The notes: generated from the letters alone by a model not told the origin. 20,609 nt of DNA from Butyricicoccus pullicaecorum (GCA_018365995.1 JAGZIY010000025.1:1-20609), one strand, 5' to 3'; counted from the stretch's first letter, positions 1 through 7,545 are shown. A program made the numbers and translations.

Positions 1-85
1 TTCCCATTCCGAACACAGTAGTTAAGCTCATTAACGGTGAAAATACTTGGCTGGAGACGGCCCGGGAAAATAACACGGCGCGCAC
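1..85 (+). rRNA. 5S ribosomal RNA, 3' part (5' end outside the window)
   Basis: The window starts inside a 5S rRNA. The conserved loop segment CCGAACACAGTAGTTAAGC is at 9-27, and the helix IV/V segment (TACTTGGCTGGAGACGGCCC) follows at about 44-63. About 30 bases of the 5' end are missing. The 3' end is approximate because its pairing partner lies outside the window. As the last gene of a typical rrn operon, it suggests that 16S and 23S lie just upstream. Confidence 0.93.
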
Positions 86-87
86 AT

Positions 88-116
88 AAAGCAGACCCAC
101 TTGGGTCTGCTTTTTC
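88..116 (+). terminator. Rho-independent terminator of the rRNA operon
   Basis: The arms GCAGACCC (91-98) and GGGTCTGC (103-110) pair around a four-base loop and run into TTTTT. The position directly after the 5S rRNA fits the end of an rrn operon. Confidence 0.9.
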
Positions 117-195
117 TTTACCGGAATGTGCGGGTATTGCTTTTGCAGCCGCTTTCTTCTCAAGAAGATGATAAAGCACCTTTTTGACAGATTAA

Positions 196-235
196 AAAAT
201 GCCTTCCTTTACACGAAAGGAAGGCATTTTTTCAA
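196..235 (-). terminator. Rho-independent terminator downstream of sstT
   Basis: The inverted repeat is AAAAATGCCTTCCTTT / AAAGGAAGGCATTTTT with a short ACACG-type loop. On the minus strand it directly follows the sstT stop codon at 236 and ends in a T run. It is A/T-flanked on both sides, so it could also stop readthrough from the rRNA operon. Confidence 0.88.
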
Positions 236-1462
236 TTAGGCTTCTTCCGCAGATGGAAGCTTTTCACGCTTTTGAGAAAATTCAGCGACAGCAGTGTACA
301 GTACATCAGTCGAGGAGTTGATTGCAGTTTCACAGGAATCCTGAATGACTCCAACGATGAATCCAACACCAACGACCTGCATAGCGATATCGTTAGGAAT
401 ACCAAACAGACTGCAGGCTAGAGGAACCAATAGCAGGGAACCGCCGGCAACACCAGAAGCACCACAGGCACTCACTGCTGATAAGATGCTCAGAATAAGA
501 GCAGATGCAAAATCGACCTCAATCCCCATCGTATGGGCAGCAGCCAATGCGAGAATTGAAATTGTGATTGCTGCACCGCCCATATTGATGGTAGCACCCA
601 ATGGGATAGATACGGCGTAAGTATCCTTGTTGAGCCCGAGTTCTGCGCAAAGACGCATATTTACTGGAATATTTGCAGCAGAAGAACGGGTAAAGAAAGC
701 CGTAATACCGCTATCCTTGATGCACTTGAATACAAGCGGATAAGGATTTTGACGGATTCCAATAAATACAATAATGGGATTGATTATAAAGGCAACGACG
801 GCCATTGTGCCGACTAGTAATAGAATCAGTCTGCCATAACTCAGCAGTGATTCTATTCCCTGTTGTGAAATGGTGTTGAATACCAATCCCATAACCCCCA
901 GAGGTGCGCAGTTAATCACCCATCGAACAATTTGAGAAAGTGCATCAGAAATACTTTCAATTGCATTCTTGAAGCCATCAGAAGTATTTCGGAGCGCAAT
1001 ACCTAAAAGAATTGCCCATGCGAGGATACCAATATAATTCGATTGAATGAGGGCATCTACTGGATTGGCAACCAAATTCATAAGCAATGTATTCAGAACC
1101 TCATGGATTCCCTCTGGAGGTGTAATATCAGAAACAGAAGATGTTAAGGATAGTGTAATTGGAAATAGAAAGCTTGCAAGAACAGCTACAAAGCCTGCTA
1201 CAAAGGTTCCTAATAGATATAGAAATATAATGCGCTTCATATTTGTTTGTTTTCCTGCCTGATGCTTACAAAGCGCAGACATGACAAGAAACAGCACAAG
1301 CAATGGAGCGACTGCCTTGAGTGCTCCGACAAACAAATTTCCAAATAAGATAATAATGGATGCTTGAGGGATGATAATCCCTAAAACAGTACCAAGCAAG
1401 AGACCGCATAGAATACGCTTTACTAGGCTGATTTCATTCCAGCGACGAATTAAACTCCTCAT
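236..1462 (-). CDS. sstT: Serine/threonine:Na+ symporter SstT
   Basis: A 408-residue integral membrane protein of the dicarboxylate/amino acid:cation symporter (DAACS) family, expected to import serine and threonine with sodium. The C-terminal half carries near-invariant SstT blocks: FTRSSAANIPVN, SIPLGATINMGGAAITI, SACGASGVAGGSLLLVPLAC and GVIQDSCETAINSSTDVL. These include the serine-rich hairpin and substrate-binding helices known from the family. The length matches the Escherichia coli protein (about 414). The start at 1462 (MRSLIRRWNE) is preferred over an in-frame upstream start at 1594, because GGAGAGGG lies 6-8 bases before it and the promoter at 1494-1522 would fall inside the longer reading frame. 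It is monocistronic between its own promoter and terminator. Confidence 0.95.
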   Translation of the reverse strand: MRSLIRRWNEISLVKRILCGLLLGTVLGIIIPQASIIILFGNLFVGALKAVAPLLVLFLVMSALCKHQAGKQTNMKRIIFLYLLGTFVAGFVAVLASFLFPITLSLTSSVSDITPPEGIHEVLNTLLMNLVANPVDALIQSNYIGILAWAILLGIALRNTSDGFKNAIESISDALSQIVRWVINCAPLGVMGLVFNTISQQGIESLLSYGRLILLLVGTMAVVAFIINPIIVFIGIRQNPYPLVFKCIKDSGITAFFTRSSAANIPVNMRLCAELGLNKDTYAVSIPLGATINMGGAAITISILALAAAHTMGIEVDFASALILSILSAVSACGASGVAGGSLLLVPLACSLFGIPNDIAMQVVGVGFIVGVIQDSCETAINSSTDVLYTAVAEFSQKREKLPSAEEA

Positions 1463-1493
1463 AATTTCCCTCTCCTTATTTTTGCTGGTTTTG

Positions 1494-1522
1494 ATTATAT
1501 CATATCTTTTTATGCTTGAAAA
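1494..1522 (-). promoter_or_regulatory. Predicted sigma-A promoter of sstT
   Basis: On the minus strand a TTTTCA -35 (1517-1522) is followed after 17 bases by a perfect TATAAT -10 (1494-1499). The predicted start near 1487 gives a leader of about 25 bases that contains the GGAGAGGG ribosome binding site. Confidence 0.72.
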
Positions 1523-1566
1523 CACATTTTTCGAACAAAATTGATTGTTTTGTGAACAATAAAGAA

Positions 1567-1591
1567 ATATGTCCTTCGTACAAGGACATAT
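1567..1591. repeat. Perfect 10-bp inverted repeat, possible operator or hairpin
   Basis: ATATGTCCTT and AAGGACATAT flank the five bases CGTAC. The repeat lies roughly 80-100 bases upstream of the predicted sstT start and 130 bases upstream of the carD-like promoter. It has no T run, so it is not a terminator. A binding site for a dimeric regulator is possible, but the regulator is unknown. Confidence 0.5.
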
Positions 1592-1718
1592 CAAAGGGAT
1601 AGAAAAGTTCTTTTTCGCAAAAATAATTTGTTTTATAATACCGTATAATAAATGAATTAAAATATATAATTTTTAATATTACATTTTACAAGATATAATA
1701 TACTTTTATTTTGATTTT

Positions 1719-1748
1719 CTGACATCGGAATCAAAAATATGTTATAAT
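1719..1748 (+). promoter_or_regulatory. Predicted sigma-A promoter of the carD-like gene
   Basis: A CTGACA -35 (1719-1724) is separated by 18 bases from a perfect TATAAT -10 (1743-1748). The inferred leader is about 105 bases long. Confidence 0.65.
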
Positions 1749-1858
1749 ATAAATATAATGTGTAGATTTTGTTGGATATGTACCGATCCAACAAAGTTCA
1801 TTACTGAGCAAAAAGCAGATAAAACAGGAAAGGCGCGGGACAGAGACTGGAGGCGCAT

Positions 1859-2368
1859 ATGTACAAGATAGGGCAAAATATTATTTATGGTAATGTTGGT
1901 GTCTGCTGCGTGCGAGCTGTTGTGACAGGGAAGAAGATTGGTTTGGAGGCTGGTCAGTATTATATGTTGGAACCGCTCTATGAAAATGGAACTATTTATA
2001 CGCCGGTAGATACAACACGTGTATTTATGCGTCCAGTGATTTCTAAAGCTGAAGCCGATGCTCTGATTGATCAGATTCCGCAAATAGAGGTAACTCCGGA
2101 TAATACTAAAAATATACAGGAACTTCGTTCACATTATAAACAGGTAACAGAGAAACATGATTGTGCAGGGCTTATTGGTTTAACGATGTCTATTCATGCC
2201 AAAGAAGCAGAGAAAAAACAGTATGGACATAAGTTGGGGCAGATAGATGAAAAGTATATGAAACAGGCAGAGAGCACTCTATGCAGAGAATTTTCAGTTG
2301 CTCTGGAAATTCCAACACAGGAAGTCCCGCAGTATATCAAAGCGCGTTTGGCACAGCGATTAGTATAG
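1859..2368 (+). CDS. CarD/CdnL-family RNA polymerase-binding transcriptional regulator
   Basis: A 169-residue cytoplasmic protein. The N-terminal part (about 1-60) matches the CarD/CdnL/TRCF RNA-polymerase-interacting domain: MYKIGQNIIYGNVGVC, then YYMLEPLYENGTIYTPVD and VFMRPVISKAEA. The remainder is predicted helical and charged, like the DNA-contacting C-terminal domain of the family. CarD/CdnL proteins bind the beta subunit and stabilise the open complex, often at rRNA promoters. A role in general promoter control is therefore inferred; its targets cannot be read from the sequence. The ATG follows a GGAGG with a five-base spacer. The gene has its own promoter, and uppP downstream also appears to have one, so they are probably separate units. 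Confidence 0.9.
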   Translation: MYKIGQNIIYGNVGVCCVRAVVTGKKIGLEAGQYYMLEPLYENGTIYTPVDTTRVFMRPVISKAEADALIDQIPQIEVTPDNTKNIQELRSHYKQVTEKHDCAGLIGLTMSIHAKEAEKKQYGHKLGQIDEKYMKQAESTLCREFSVALEIPTQEVPQYIKARLAQRLV

Positions 2369-2397
2369 AATTGTTTTCCAAATATGAAGAAGATGAC

Positions 2398-2426
2398 TTG
2401 ACCCCTAAGAGACAGACTGATACAAT
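2398..2426 (+). promoter_or_regulatory. Predicted promoter of uppP
   Basis: TTGACC (2398-2403), a 17-base spacer and TACAAT (2421-2426). It lies in the 123-base gap after the carD-like stop, with no terminator seen in between, so readthrough from upstream is also possible. Confidence 0.65.
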
Positions 2427-2491
2427 GACTTTACGCGGGGAATAGAATCTTTTTTCACCTGTAATTTTATGAGAGGACGTGACATAAACAC

Positions 2492-3325
2492 GTGATTGAC
2501 ATTTTAAAAGCGATATTGTTTGGTATTGTTGAAGGCATTACGGAATGGCTCCCAATCAGCAGTACGGGACATATGATTCTGCTAGATGAATTTGTAAAGC
2601 TTGATGTAAGTGAAGCTTTTTGGGATGTATTTCTGGTTGTCATTCAGCTGGGAGCAATTTTGGCAGTTGTTCTGATTTATTGGGATAAGATTTTTCCGTT
2701 TCGTGTGAAGGGACATTGGGGCATCGATTCCCAAAAGATGAATATGTGGGGAAAAATCTTAGTCGCATCGATTCCCGCAGGTGTGGTTGGCATTTTGTTT
2801 GATGATATCTTAAATAAGTGGTTTTATAATTATCAAACAGTAGCCATCATGTTGATTCTATTTGGTATTTTATTTATTATCATTGAAGATCGAAATCGTG
2901 GACAGGTACCGCGCGTCCGCTCCATTTCAGCGATTGGATACCGTACTGCGTTTATTATTGGCGTATTCCAATTGATTGCTGCAATTTTTCCCGGAACCTC
3001 ACGTTCCGGTGCAACCATCATTGGTTCACTCCTCATAGGGGTCTCGCGTACTGTTGCAGCCGAATTTACATTTTTTCTTGCGATCCCTGCAATGTTTGGA
3101 GGCAGTGCCATTAAGCTCCTCAAGACAGATGCGATTTTTTCAGGCAGTGAAATTGGAATTTTGATTGTAGGCATGGTCGTTGCTTTCATTGTATCTATCT
3201 TTGCCATTAAATTTCTAATGGGGTATATCAAGAAGCATGACTTCAAAGTATTTGGATGGTATCGAATCGTATTGGGCATTCTAGTGCTTGGATACTTTAT
3301 GATCCAAGGCTTTATCGGTGCATAA
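2492..3325 (+). CDS. uppP: Undecaprenyl-diphosphatase UppP (BacA family)
   Basis: A 277-residue membrane enzyme that converts undecaprenyl diphosphate to the monophosphate, recycling the lipid carrier for peptidoglycan and other wall polymers; extra copies confer bacitracin resistance. The catalytic N-terminal motif EGITEWLPISSTGH is present (E14, E18, H27), as is the second signature PGTSRSGATI with R171. Eight or so hydrophobic segments and the length are normal for the family. The start is a GTG: an in-frame TGA at 2480-2482 leaves no upstream alternative, and protein similarity begins immediately after it. The GAGAGGA motif at 2471-2477 is unusually far (about 14 bases), suggesting modest translation. 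A strong terminator follows. Confidence 0.96.
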   Translation: MIDILKAILFGIVEGITEWLPISSTGHMILLDEFVKLDVSEAFWDVFLVVIQLGAILAVVLIYWDKIFPFRVKGHWGIDSQKMNMWGKILVASIPAGVVGILFDDILNKWFYNYQTVAIMLILFGILFIIIEDRNRGQVPRVRSISAIGYRTAFIIGVFQLIAAIFPGTSRSGATIIGSLLIGVSRTVAAEFTFFLAIPAMFGGSAIKLLKTDAIFSGSEIGILIVGMVVAFIVSIFAIKFLMGYIKKHDFKVFGWYRIVLGILVLGYFMIQGFIGA

Positions 3326-3335
3326 TGGATCTCAG

Positions 3336-3372
3336 AAAAAGCCCTAGATTTTAGAAAAATCTAGGGCTTTTT
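3336..3372 (+). terminator. Terminator between uppP and the MATE gene (bidirectional)
   Basis: The arms AAAAAGCCCTAGATTT (3336-3351) and AAATCTAGGGCTTTTT (3357-3372) are perfectly complementary around a five-base loop. The T run suits uppP, and the matching A run suits the convergent MATE gene that ends at 3427 on the minus strand. Confidence 0.92.
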
Positions 3373-3426
3373 CATGTCTATTTATCAAAATGCGGCGTGA
3401 AACCATTTGATTTTGCGAGGGACATG

Positions 3427-4812
3427 TCAAAAAGGCTGTTCAGGTGGTATATCAGAAATTTGCTGCAGCGCTTTTTTAAATTGAAACATAAATAGGATTG
3501 CAGTGAAGCAGACTGCAAAGAAATCTGCGACTGGTTCTGCCAGATAAACACTAAAGGTTGGATTCTGAGGAAATAGAGAAGGCAGAATATAAATTAGAGG
3601 AATCAAAAGAATGAATTTACGCATTACTGCAACAATGATAGATGCACGTGCATTGCCAATTGCGTTGAATGTCAGCTGACAAGCCATTTGGATCCCAAAA
3701 ATCAGAAGAACTGCCATATAGACACGCAGAGGTGTTTTGGTAAACTCTAAAAGTGCAGTATCTGGTGTGAACATACGAATAAATAGCTGAGGGAACAGCA
3801 TAATAATGGCCCAAAGTGCCATAGAGTAACAAACACTTGTCTTTAGCAGCAACCAAAATGTCTGTTTGACACGTTTTGGATTACGGGAACCAAAGTTATA
3901 GCTGATAATAGGTTGTGCACCTTGTCCGAGTCCCTGTAATGGAAGCATTGCAAACTGCATGACACTTGCGAGAATAGTCATTGCACCAACTGCAAGGTCT
4001 CCTCCATATTTGAGCAAAGAGGAATTAAAGCAAACTAATATAATACTTTCGCTTGCCTGCATGATAAATACAGACAGCCCGAGTGCCAGCGCCGGAAGAA
4101 TGACGTGTGTTTGGAGTGGTAGATTTTTAAGCCGGATGCGCAAAAGCGTGTCCTTTCCAAATAGAAAGCGTAATACCCAAATACAGGAAATTGCCTGCGA
4201 TACGATTGTTGCAAGTGCAGCGCCACGCACGCCAAGCTTAAAACAAAAAATAAAGATAGGGTCTAGAATTATATTCGAAATGGCACCGATGAGTACAGAA
4301 ATCATGCTGACCTTTGTAAATCCTTGTGCGGTGATAAAGGCATTCATACCTAAAGTCAATTGTACGAAAATTGTACCAATGGCATAGATATTCATATATT
4401 CTACACCATACATAATGGTATTTTCGCTTGCGCCAAATGCAAGGAGCAACTCTTTATTCCAACCGAATAAAATAATGGTAAGGATTACGGATATGATAAG
4501 CTGCATGGAAAAACAGTTTCCCAATGTTTTCTCCGCAGTATCTATGTGACCTTGTCCCATAAAAATACTGGCACGCGGTGCACCGCCGCTGCCCACAAGA
4601 GCCGCGAATGCAGAAACAATCATAATAAGTGGCATGCACACACCCACACCGGTCAATGCAAGTCCGCCAATATCAGGAATGTGCCCAATATAAATACGGT
4701 CTACCATATTATATAGCATATTGATAATCTGTGCTGCAACCGTTGGCAAAGCCAAATGCAGCAAAAGCTTACCAACAGGTTCGTTTTCTAAAAAATCTTT
4801 ATCCTGTGTCAT
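3427..4812 (-). CDS. MATE-family multidrug efflux transporter
   Basis: A 461-residue, roughly 12-helix membrane protein of the multidrug and toxic compound extrusion (MATE) family, expected to export cationic drugs or metabolites using Na+ or H+ gradients. Family features include the N-terminal segment LALPTVAAQIINMLYNMVDRIYIG, given here only as a guide to position (about 20-43). Other matches are GSGGAPRASIFMGQG at about 74-88, GQGAQPIISYNFGS in the second half, and the internal two-fold pattern typical of these proteins. The ATG overlaps the stop of the upstream marR gene by one base (TAATG) and has GAGGAG eight bases upstream, so translation is probably coupled. A MarR neighbour controlling a MATE pump recalls mepR-mepA of Staphylococcus, but the sequence is not close enough to use that name. 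The substrate is unknown. Confidence 0.92.
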   Translation of the reverse strand: MTQDKDFLENEPVGKLLLHLALPTVAAQIINMLYNMVDRIYIGHIPDIGGLALTGVGVCMPLIMIVSAFAALVGSGGAPRASIFMGQGHIDTAEKTLGNCFSMQLIISVILTIILFGWNKELLLAFGASENTIMYGVEYMNIYAIGTIFVQLTLGMNAFITAQGFTKVSMISVLIGAISNIILDPIFIFCFKLGVRGAALATIVSQAISCIWVLRFLFGKDTLLRIRLKNLPLQTHVILPALALGLSVFIMQASESIILVCFNSSLLKYGGDLAVGAMTILASVMQFAMLPLQGLGQGAQPIISYNFGSRNPKRVKQTFWLLLKTSVCYSMALWAIIMLFPQLFIRMFTPDTALLEFTKTPLRVYMAVLLIFGIQMACQLTFNAIGNARASIIVAVMRKFILLIPLIYILPSLFPQNPTFSVYLAEPVADFFAVCFTAILFMFQFKKALQQISDIPPEQPF

Positions 4813-5243
4813 TATAGTTCTCCTCTTGTCAGTTCTGTTTCTACATTCTGTAACAATCGTTTGCTGAATTCTTCATATAACTGACGTTCTTCCAATGAAA
4901 AACCGTTTAATATGACTTCCTCAAACTGACATCGTATGGTATGGATTGCTTCTGTCACCGGAGCCGCTGCTGGAAGTAATGATAAGTGGATCCGCCGCCG
5001 ATCGGTTGTGTCCTGTGTACGCTCCAACAACCCCTTTTGAATCAGCAGTTCCACAGCGCCAGATACTTGGCTCTTTACAATCAGATGCGTTTCCACAATG
5101 TCTGCGGCTGTATCCTTTTGCGGATTGTGCTGTAAAAAATTGATGATTGAAGCCTCTGTTTTGGACAGCTGATAATTTTGGCAAACTGTTTCAAGCATTT
5201 GATTATATAGCTTTACGATTTTTCGCACATCACCAATGTTCAT
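4812..5243 (-). CDS. MarR-family transcriptional regulator of the MATE pump
   Basis: A 143-residue winged-helix protein. Helix-turn-helix residues lie at about 30-80 (LSKTEASIINFL, then VKSQVSGAVELLIQKGLLER), followed by the MarR wing DTTDRRRIHLSL and a C-terminal dimerisation helix. MarR proteins are usually homodimeric repressors released by small ligands. It is first in a two-gene operon with the MATE transporter, and its promoter carries a 9-bp inverted repeat over the start site, so autorepression and control of the pump are likely. GAGGG lies about six bases upstream of the ATG. Confidence 0.92.
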   Translation of the reverse strand: MNIGDVRKIVKLYNQMLETVCQNYQLSKTEASIINFLQHNPQKDTAADIVETHLIVKSQVSGAVELLIQKGLLERTQDTTDRRRIHLSLLPAAAPVTEAIHTIRCQFEEVILNGFSLEERQLYEEFSKRLLQNVETELTRGEL

Positions 5244-5280
5244 ACTTCTCCCTCTTTATTCGTTCTATAATAAACAGTTT

Positions 5281-5303
5281 TTTTTAGAACTATTTTCTAA
5301 AAA
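5281..5303. promoter_or_regulatory. Candidate MarR operator
   Basis: TTTTTAGAA (5281-5289) and TTCTAAAAA (5295-5303) form a perfect 9-bp inverted repeat with a five-base centre. It covers the predicted transcription start of marR-MATE, directly downstream of the -10 box, where bound protein would block initiation. Confidence 0.68.
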
Positions 5304-5305
5304 CT

Positions 5306-5333
5306 ATTATACACCGCTATTTTATTCTGTCAA
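5306..5333 (-). promoter_or_regulatory. Consensus promoter of the marR-MATE operon
   Basis: On the minus strand a perfect TTGACA (5328-5333) and a perfect TATAAT (5306-5311) are separated by 16 bases. Such a strong promoter fits a unit held down by a repressor. Confidence 0.85.
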
Positions 5334-5386
5334 GTTCAAGTATTTTGTTCCATAATATTTTTTACAAACCCTTTTCTCTAGAATGA

Positions 5387-5415
5387 TTGCCTTTTTATCC
5401 GTAAGGTACTATCAT
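5387..5415 (+). promoter_or_regulatory. Possible promoter of the small Cys-rich gene
   Basis: TTGCCT (5387-5392), 17 bases, TATCAT (5410-5415). The boxes are only moderate, but the spacing is ideal. The RNA would start near 5422, upstream of the leader hairpin at 5449-5470. Confidence 0.45.
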
Positions 5416-5448
5416 AAGAATAGCAAAGTCTCAAGTTCCAGCGTATGT

Positions 5449-5470
5449 GCACCAACATTTTCATTGGTGC
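5449..5470 (+). promoter_or_regulatory. Leader hairpin just before the Cys-rich gene's ribosome binding site
   Basis: GCACCAA (5449-5455) and TTGGTGC (5464-5470) form a perfect 7-bp stem with an eight-base loop. AAAGGAG follows five bases later. It has no T run, so it is not a terminator; it could stabilise the mRNA or affect initiation. Confidence 0.5.
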
Positions 5471-5488
5471 CAGAAAGGAGTAAATCCC

Positions 5489-5683
5489 ATGATTCCATGT
5501 AGAAGCACATGTGCGATGTATCACGAAGGCTGTCACAAAACTTGTACAGTTTGGCAGCAGCAACAGAGCAAACGCAGCCAAGACTATCGACGTAAGCTGG
5601 CATATCTAAAAGAGCAAAATGATATTTGCAGTACTGTGATCAGCCAGCTCAAGCGCATAAACTGCCATCGTACTTATTTCTGA
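5489..5683 (+). CDS. Small Cys-rich protein (64 residues), likely metal-binding, function unknown
   Basis: The ATG at 5489 has a good AAAGGAG eight bases upstream; an earlier in-frame start at 5447 would lie within the leader hairpin and is not preferred. The first 22 residues hold four cysteines and two histidines in the order C4-x3-C8-x3-H12-x2-C15-H16-x2-C19, ending in TCTVW. This arrangement suggests a small zinc- or metal-binding knuckle. The rest is a polar Gln/Arg/Lys-rich helix (about 23-55) that could form a coiled coil. It resembles short Cys-plus-helix proteins found in Clostridia and their phages, but I do not recognise a named family. It stands alone between its own putative promoter and a strong terminator. 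The coding call rests on start, composition and punctuation. Confidence 0.72.
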   Translation: MIPCRSTCAMYHEGCHKTCTVWQQQQSKRSQDYRRKLAYLKEQNDICSTVISQLKRINCHRTYF

Positions 5684-5690
5684 AATATAT

Positions 5691-5735
5691 AAAAAGGCTG
5701 TTCTATGGAAATATTTCCATAGAACAGCCTTTTTT
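5691..5735. terminator. Bidirectional terminator between the Cys-rich gene and kdgK
   Basis: AAAAAGGCTGTTCTATGGAA pairs with its full complement ending in CAGCCTTTTTT around an AT centre (about 5710-5715). It starts eight bases after the Cys-rich gene's stop and lies 45 bases beyond the kdgK stop on the other strand. T runs are present in both orientations. Confidence 0.92.
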
Positions 5736-5780
5736 GGTAAGGGACTTTTTTCTATCAGAATCGGCATCATAATTCTGATA

Positions 5781-6800
5781 TTAACGCTGAACACGACCAG
5801 AACCGTCGCCGCCTGCAAGTTTTTCCACTTCAGATACACTTACAAGATTATAATCTCCCTCAATGGAATGTTTGAGTGCAGATGCTGCAACTGCAAATTC
5901 AACCGCTGTCTGTGTCTCCTTGCCAGATAACAGCGCATAAATCAGACCACCGCCAAACGAATCACCACCACCAACACGATCCACAATATGCAGATGGTAT
6001 TCCTTTGAAAAGCAGTAATTTTCACCATCATACAGCATAGCAGCCCAATCATTATCATTTGCAGAAATAGAGGTACGTAGTGTGATTGCAACCTTCTCAA
6101 AACCAAATCGGTCAGCCAACTGCTTTGCAACCGATTTATAGCCTTCTTTATTCAGTTTTCCGCCATAAATATCTGTATTTTCTGCTTCAATTCCAAATAC
6201 ATCCTTGGCATCTTCCTCGTTAGAGATACAGACATCTACATATTGACACAAATCGGTCATTGCCTTGCGCGCTTCTTCACGGCTCCACAGCTTACCGCGA
6301 TAGTTCAGGTCACAAGAAATCTTTACACCATGTTCCTTTGCCTTTTTACAAGCTTCGCGGCAAATATCCACTAGATTTTCTCCCAACGCTGGCGTAATCC
6401 CTGTAAAATGGAACCAGTCTGCATCAGCAAAAATGGTATCCCAGTCAAAATCAGAAGGCTGTGCTTGCTGGATTGCAGAGTGCGCACGGTCATAAATACA
6501 AACCGAACCACGCTGAGAAGCACCCTTCTCCAAAAAGTAAATTCCTACACGGTCACCGCCACGCACAATATTAGAAGTATCAACACCATATTTGCGGAGG
6601 GAATTGACAGCAGCCTGTCCAATTGCATGGGTTGGCAGCTTAGTCACAAAAGCAGTATCGATACCATAGTTTGCAAGGGAAACTGCTACATTGGCTTCTC
6701 CTCCACCAAAGGTTGCCTGTAACTGGTCATCCTGAAAAAATCTATAATATCCATTTGGAGCAAGGCGCAGCATCAGCTCGCCGAATGTAACGACCTTCAT
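5781..6800 (-). CDS. kdgK: 2-keto-3-deoxygluconate kinase (PfkB family)
   Basis: A 339-residue cytoplasmic sugar kinase predicted to phosphorylate 2-keto-3-deoxygluconate (KDG) to KDPG with ATP. The PfkB fold is shown by FGGGEANVAVSLANYG (31-46), the CDLNYRGKLW segment (163-172) and the anion-hole/catalytic motif DRVGGGDSFGGG (284-295, catalytic base D290). The motif has GGG where many family members have GAG. The start at 6800 (MKVVTFGELM) is chosen because GAGAGG lies eight bases upstream and family similarity begins there; the longer frame to 6878 would overlap eda. The gene follows eda after 29 bases, and that pairing supports KDG over ribose or fructose as substrate. Another PfkB substrate cannot be excluded from sequence alone. 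Confidence 0.9.
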   Translation of the reverse strand: MKVVTFGELMLRLAPNGYYRFFQDDQLQATFGGGEANVAVSLANYGIDTAFVTKLPTHAIGQAAVNSLRKYGVDTSNIVRGGDRVGIYFLEKGASQRGSVCIYDRAHSAIQQAQPSDFDWDTIFADADWFHFTGITPALGENLVDICREACKKAKEHGVKISCDLNYRGKLWSREEARKAMTDLCQYVDVCISNEEDAKDVFGIEAENTDIYGGKLNKEGYKSVAKQLADRFGFEKVAITLRTSISANDNDWAAMLYDGENYCFSKEYHLHIVDRVGGGDSFGGGLIYALLSGKETQTAVEFAVAASALKHSIEGDYNLVSVSEVEKLAGGDGSGRVQR

Positions 6801-6829
6801 CTCTAGAACCTCTCTTAATTTTGAACTTT

Positions 6830-7477
6830 TTATGATCCCTGACGTGTCTGACGAACGATTTCGACAGATTGACGGCATAATTCAGTAATTTCATCCCATT
6901 TCTGTCCATTGATCAACTCAGACGTCACCATATAAGAACCGCCACAAGCCGCAATGATGGGATTCTTTACATAATTTGCAAGATTTTTAAGGGAAATGCC
7001 ACCAGTTGGCATAACCTGAAACATGGGAAATGGCGCCGACATTGCCTTGATCTTGTCCATTCCACCAGATTGCTCTGCTGGAAAGAATTTGAGCACCGAA
7101 AGACCAGCCTTATACGCTGCATGATAATCAGTCGGTGTCGTGCAGCCGGGCAGGATCACCACCTGCTTTTTCTGACAATATGCAACGAGTTCTGGATCAA
7201 AACCTGGCGTTACAATAAACTGAGCTCCCGCCTCCAAGGCGGCATCGACCTGCTCCGTTGTAAGTACAGTACCTGCACCAACAATCATATCTGGACATGT
7301 CTCTTTCATCAAGCGAATTGCATCTGCAGCGCCAGCAGCACGGAAAGTGACCTCCGCAACTGCAACCCCACCGTTACAAAGAGCCTTTGCAAGTGCAGCG
7401 GCATCTCGCGTTGGGTAATCAAGCTTAATGACTGGTACGACACCGATTTGACGAATCTGTTCCAGAAGTTTTACCAT
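6830..7477 (-). CDS. eda: KDPG/KHG aldolase
   Basis: A 215-residue class I aldolase that cleaves 2-keto-3-deoxy-6-phosphogluconate to pyruvate and glyceraldehyde 3-phosphate (and related 4-hydroxy-2-oxoglutarate substrates). Expected residues are present: the AEVTFR motif with catalytic E42, GAGTVLT (67-73), the Schiff-base lysine K130 in VLKFFPAE, and the phosphate-binding PTGGI. It is the promoter-proximal gene of an eda-kdgK operon, so the two enzymes take KDG from uronate or pectin breakdown into central metabolism. GGAGG lies 11 bases upstream of the ATG. The leader contains two overlapping IclR/KdgR-type palindromes. Confidence 0.95.
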   Translation of the reverse strand: MVKLLEQIRQIGVVPVIKLDYPTRDAAALAKALCNGGVAVAEVTFRAAGAADAIRLMKETCPDMIVGAGTVLTTEQVDAALEAGAQFIVTPGFDPELVAYCQKKQVVILPGCTTPTDYHAAYKAGLSVLKFFPAEQSGGMDKIKAMSAPFPMFQVMPTGGISLKNLANYVKNPIIAACGGSYMVTSELINGQKWDEITELCRQSVEIVRQTRQGS

Positions 7478-7502
7478 TTGAAAAAGACCTCCACCTTAAT
7501 CG

Positions 7503-7529
7503 TTTCATATTATGAAATATTGTTTCAAA
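7503..7529. promoter_or_regulatory. Overlapping KdgR-box-like operators in the eda-kdgK leader
   Basis: Two overlapping dyads are visible. TTTCATATTATGAAA (7503-7517) is a perfect 7+1+7 palindrome. TGAAATATTGTTTCA (7513-7527) extends to match the published KdgR box pattern AATRAAAYRNYRTTTYATT at all but the outermost positions. They lie about 10-35 bases downstream of the predicted transcription start, a position suited to blocking RNA polymerase. Confidence 0.72.
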
Positions 7530-7545
7530 TTTTTTATCTGCTTTT

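Larger units (their letters stand above)
1463..1858. other. AT-rich divergent intergenic region between sstT and the carD-like gene
   Basis: This 396-base spacer holds the sstT promoter (1494-1522), a perfect 10-bp inverted repeat with a five-base loop (1567-1591), a weaker 6-bp inverted repeat (ACAAAA...TTTTGT, 1535-1553) and the promoter of the carD-like gene (1719-1748). From about 1620 to 1760 it is almost pure A/T. No gene was found in it, and no known riboswitch was recognised. Confidence 0.7.

Noticed and set aside
2833..3279. 148-codon minus-strand frame inside uppP
   Set aside because: Antisense shadow of a clear uppP. It has no ribosome binding site, and its composition is set by the opposite frame.
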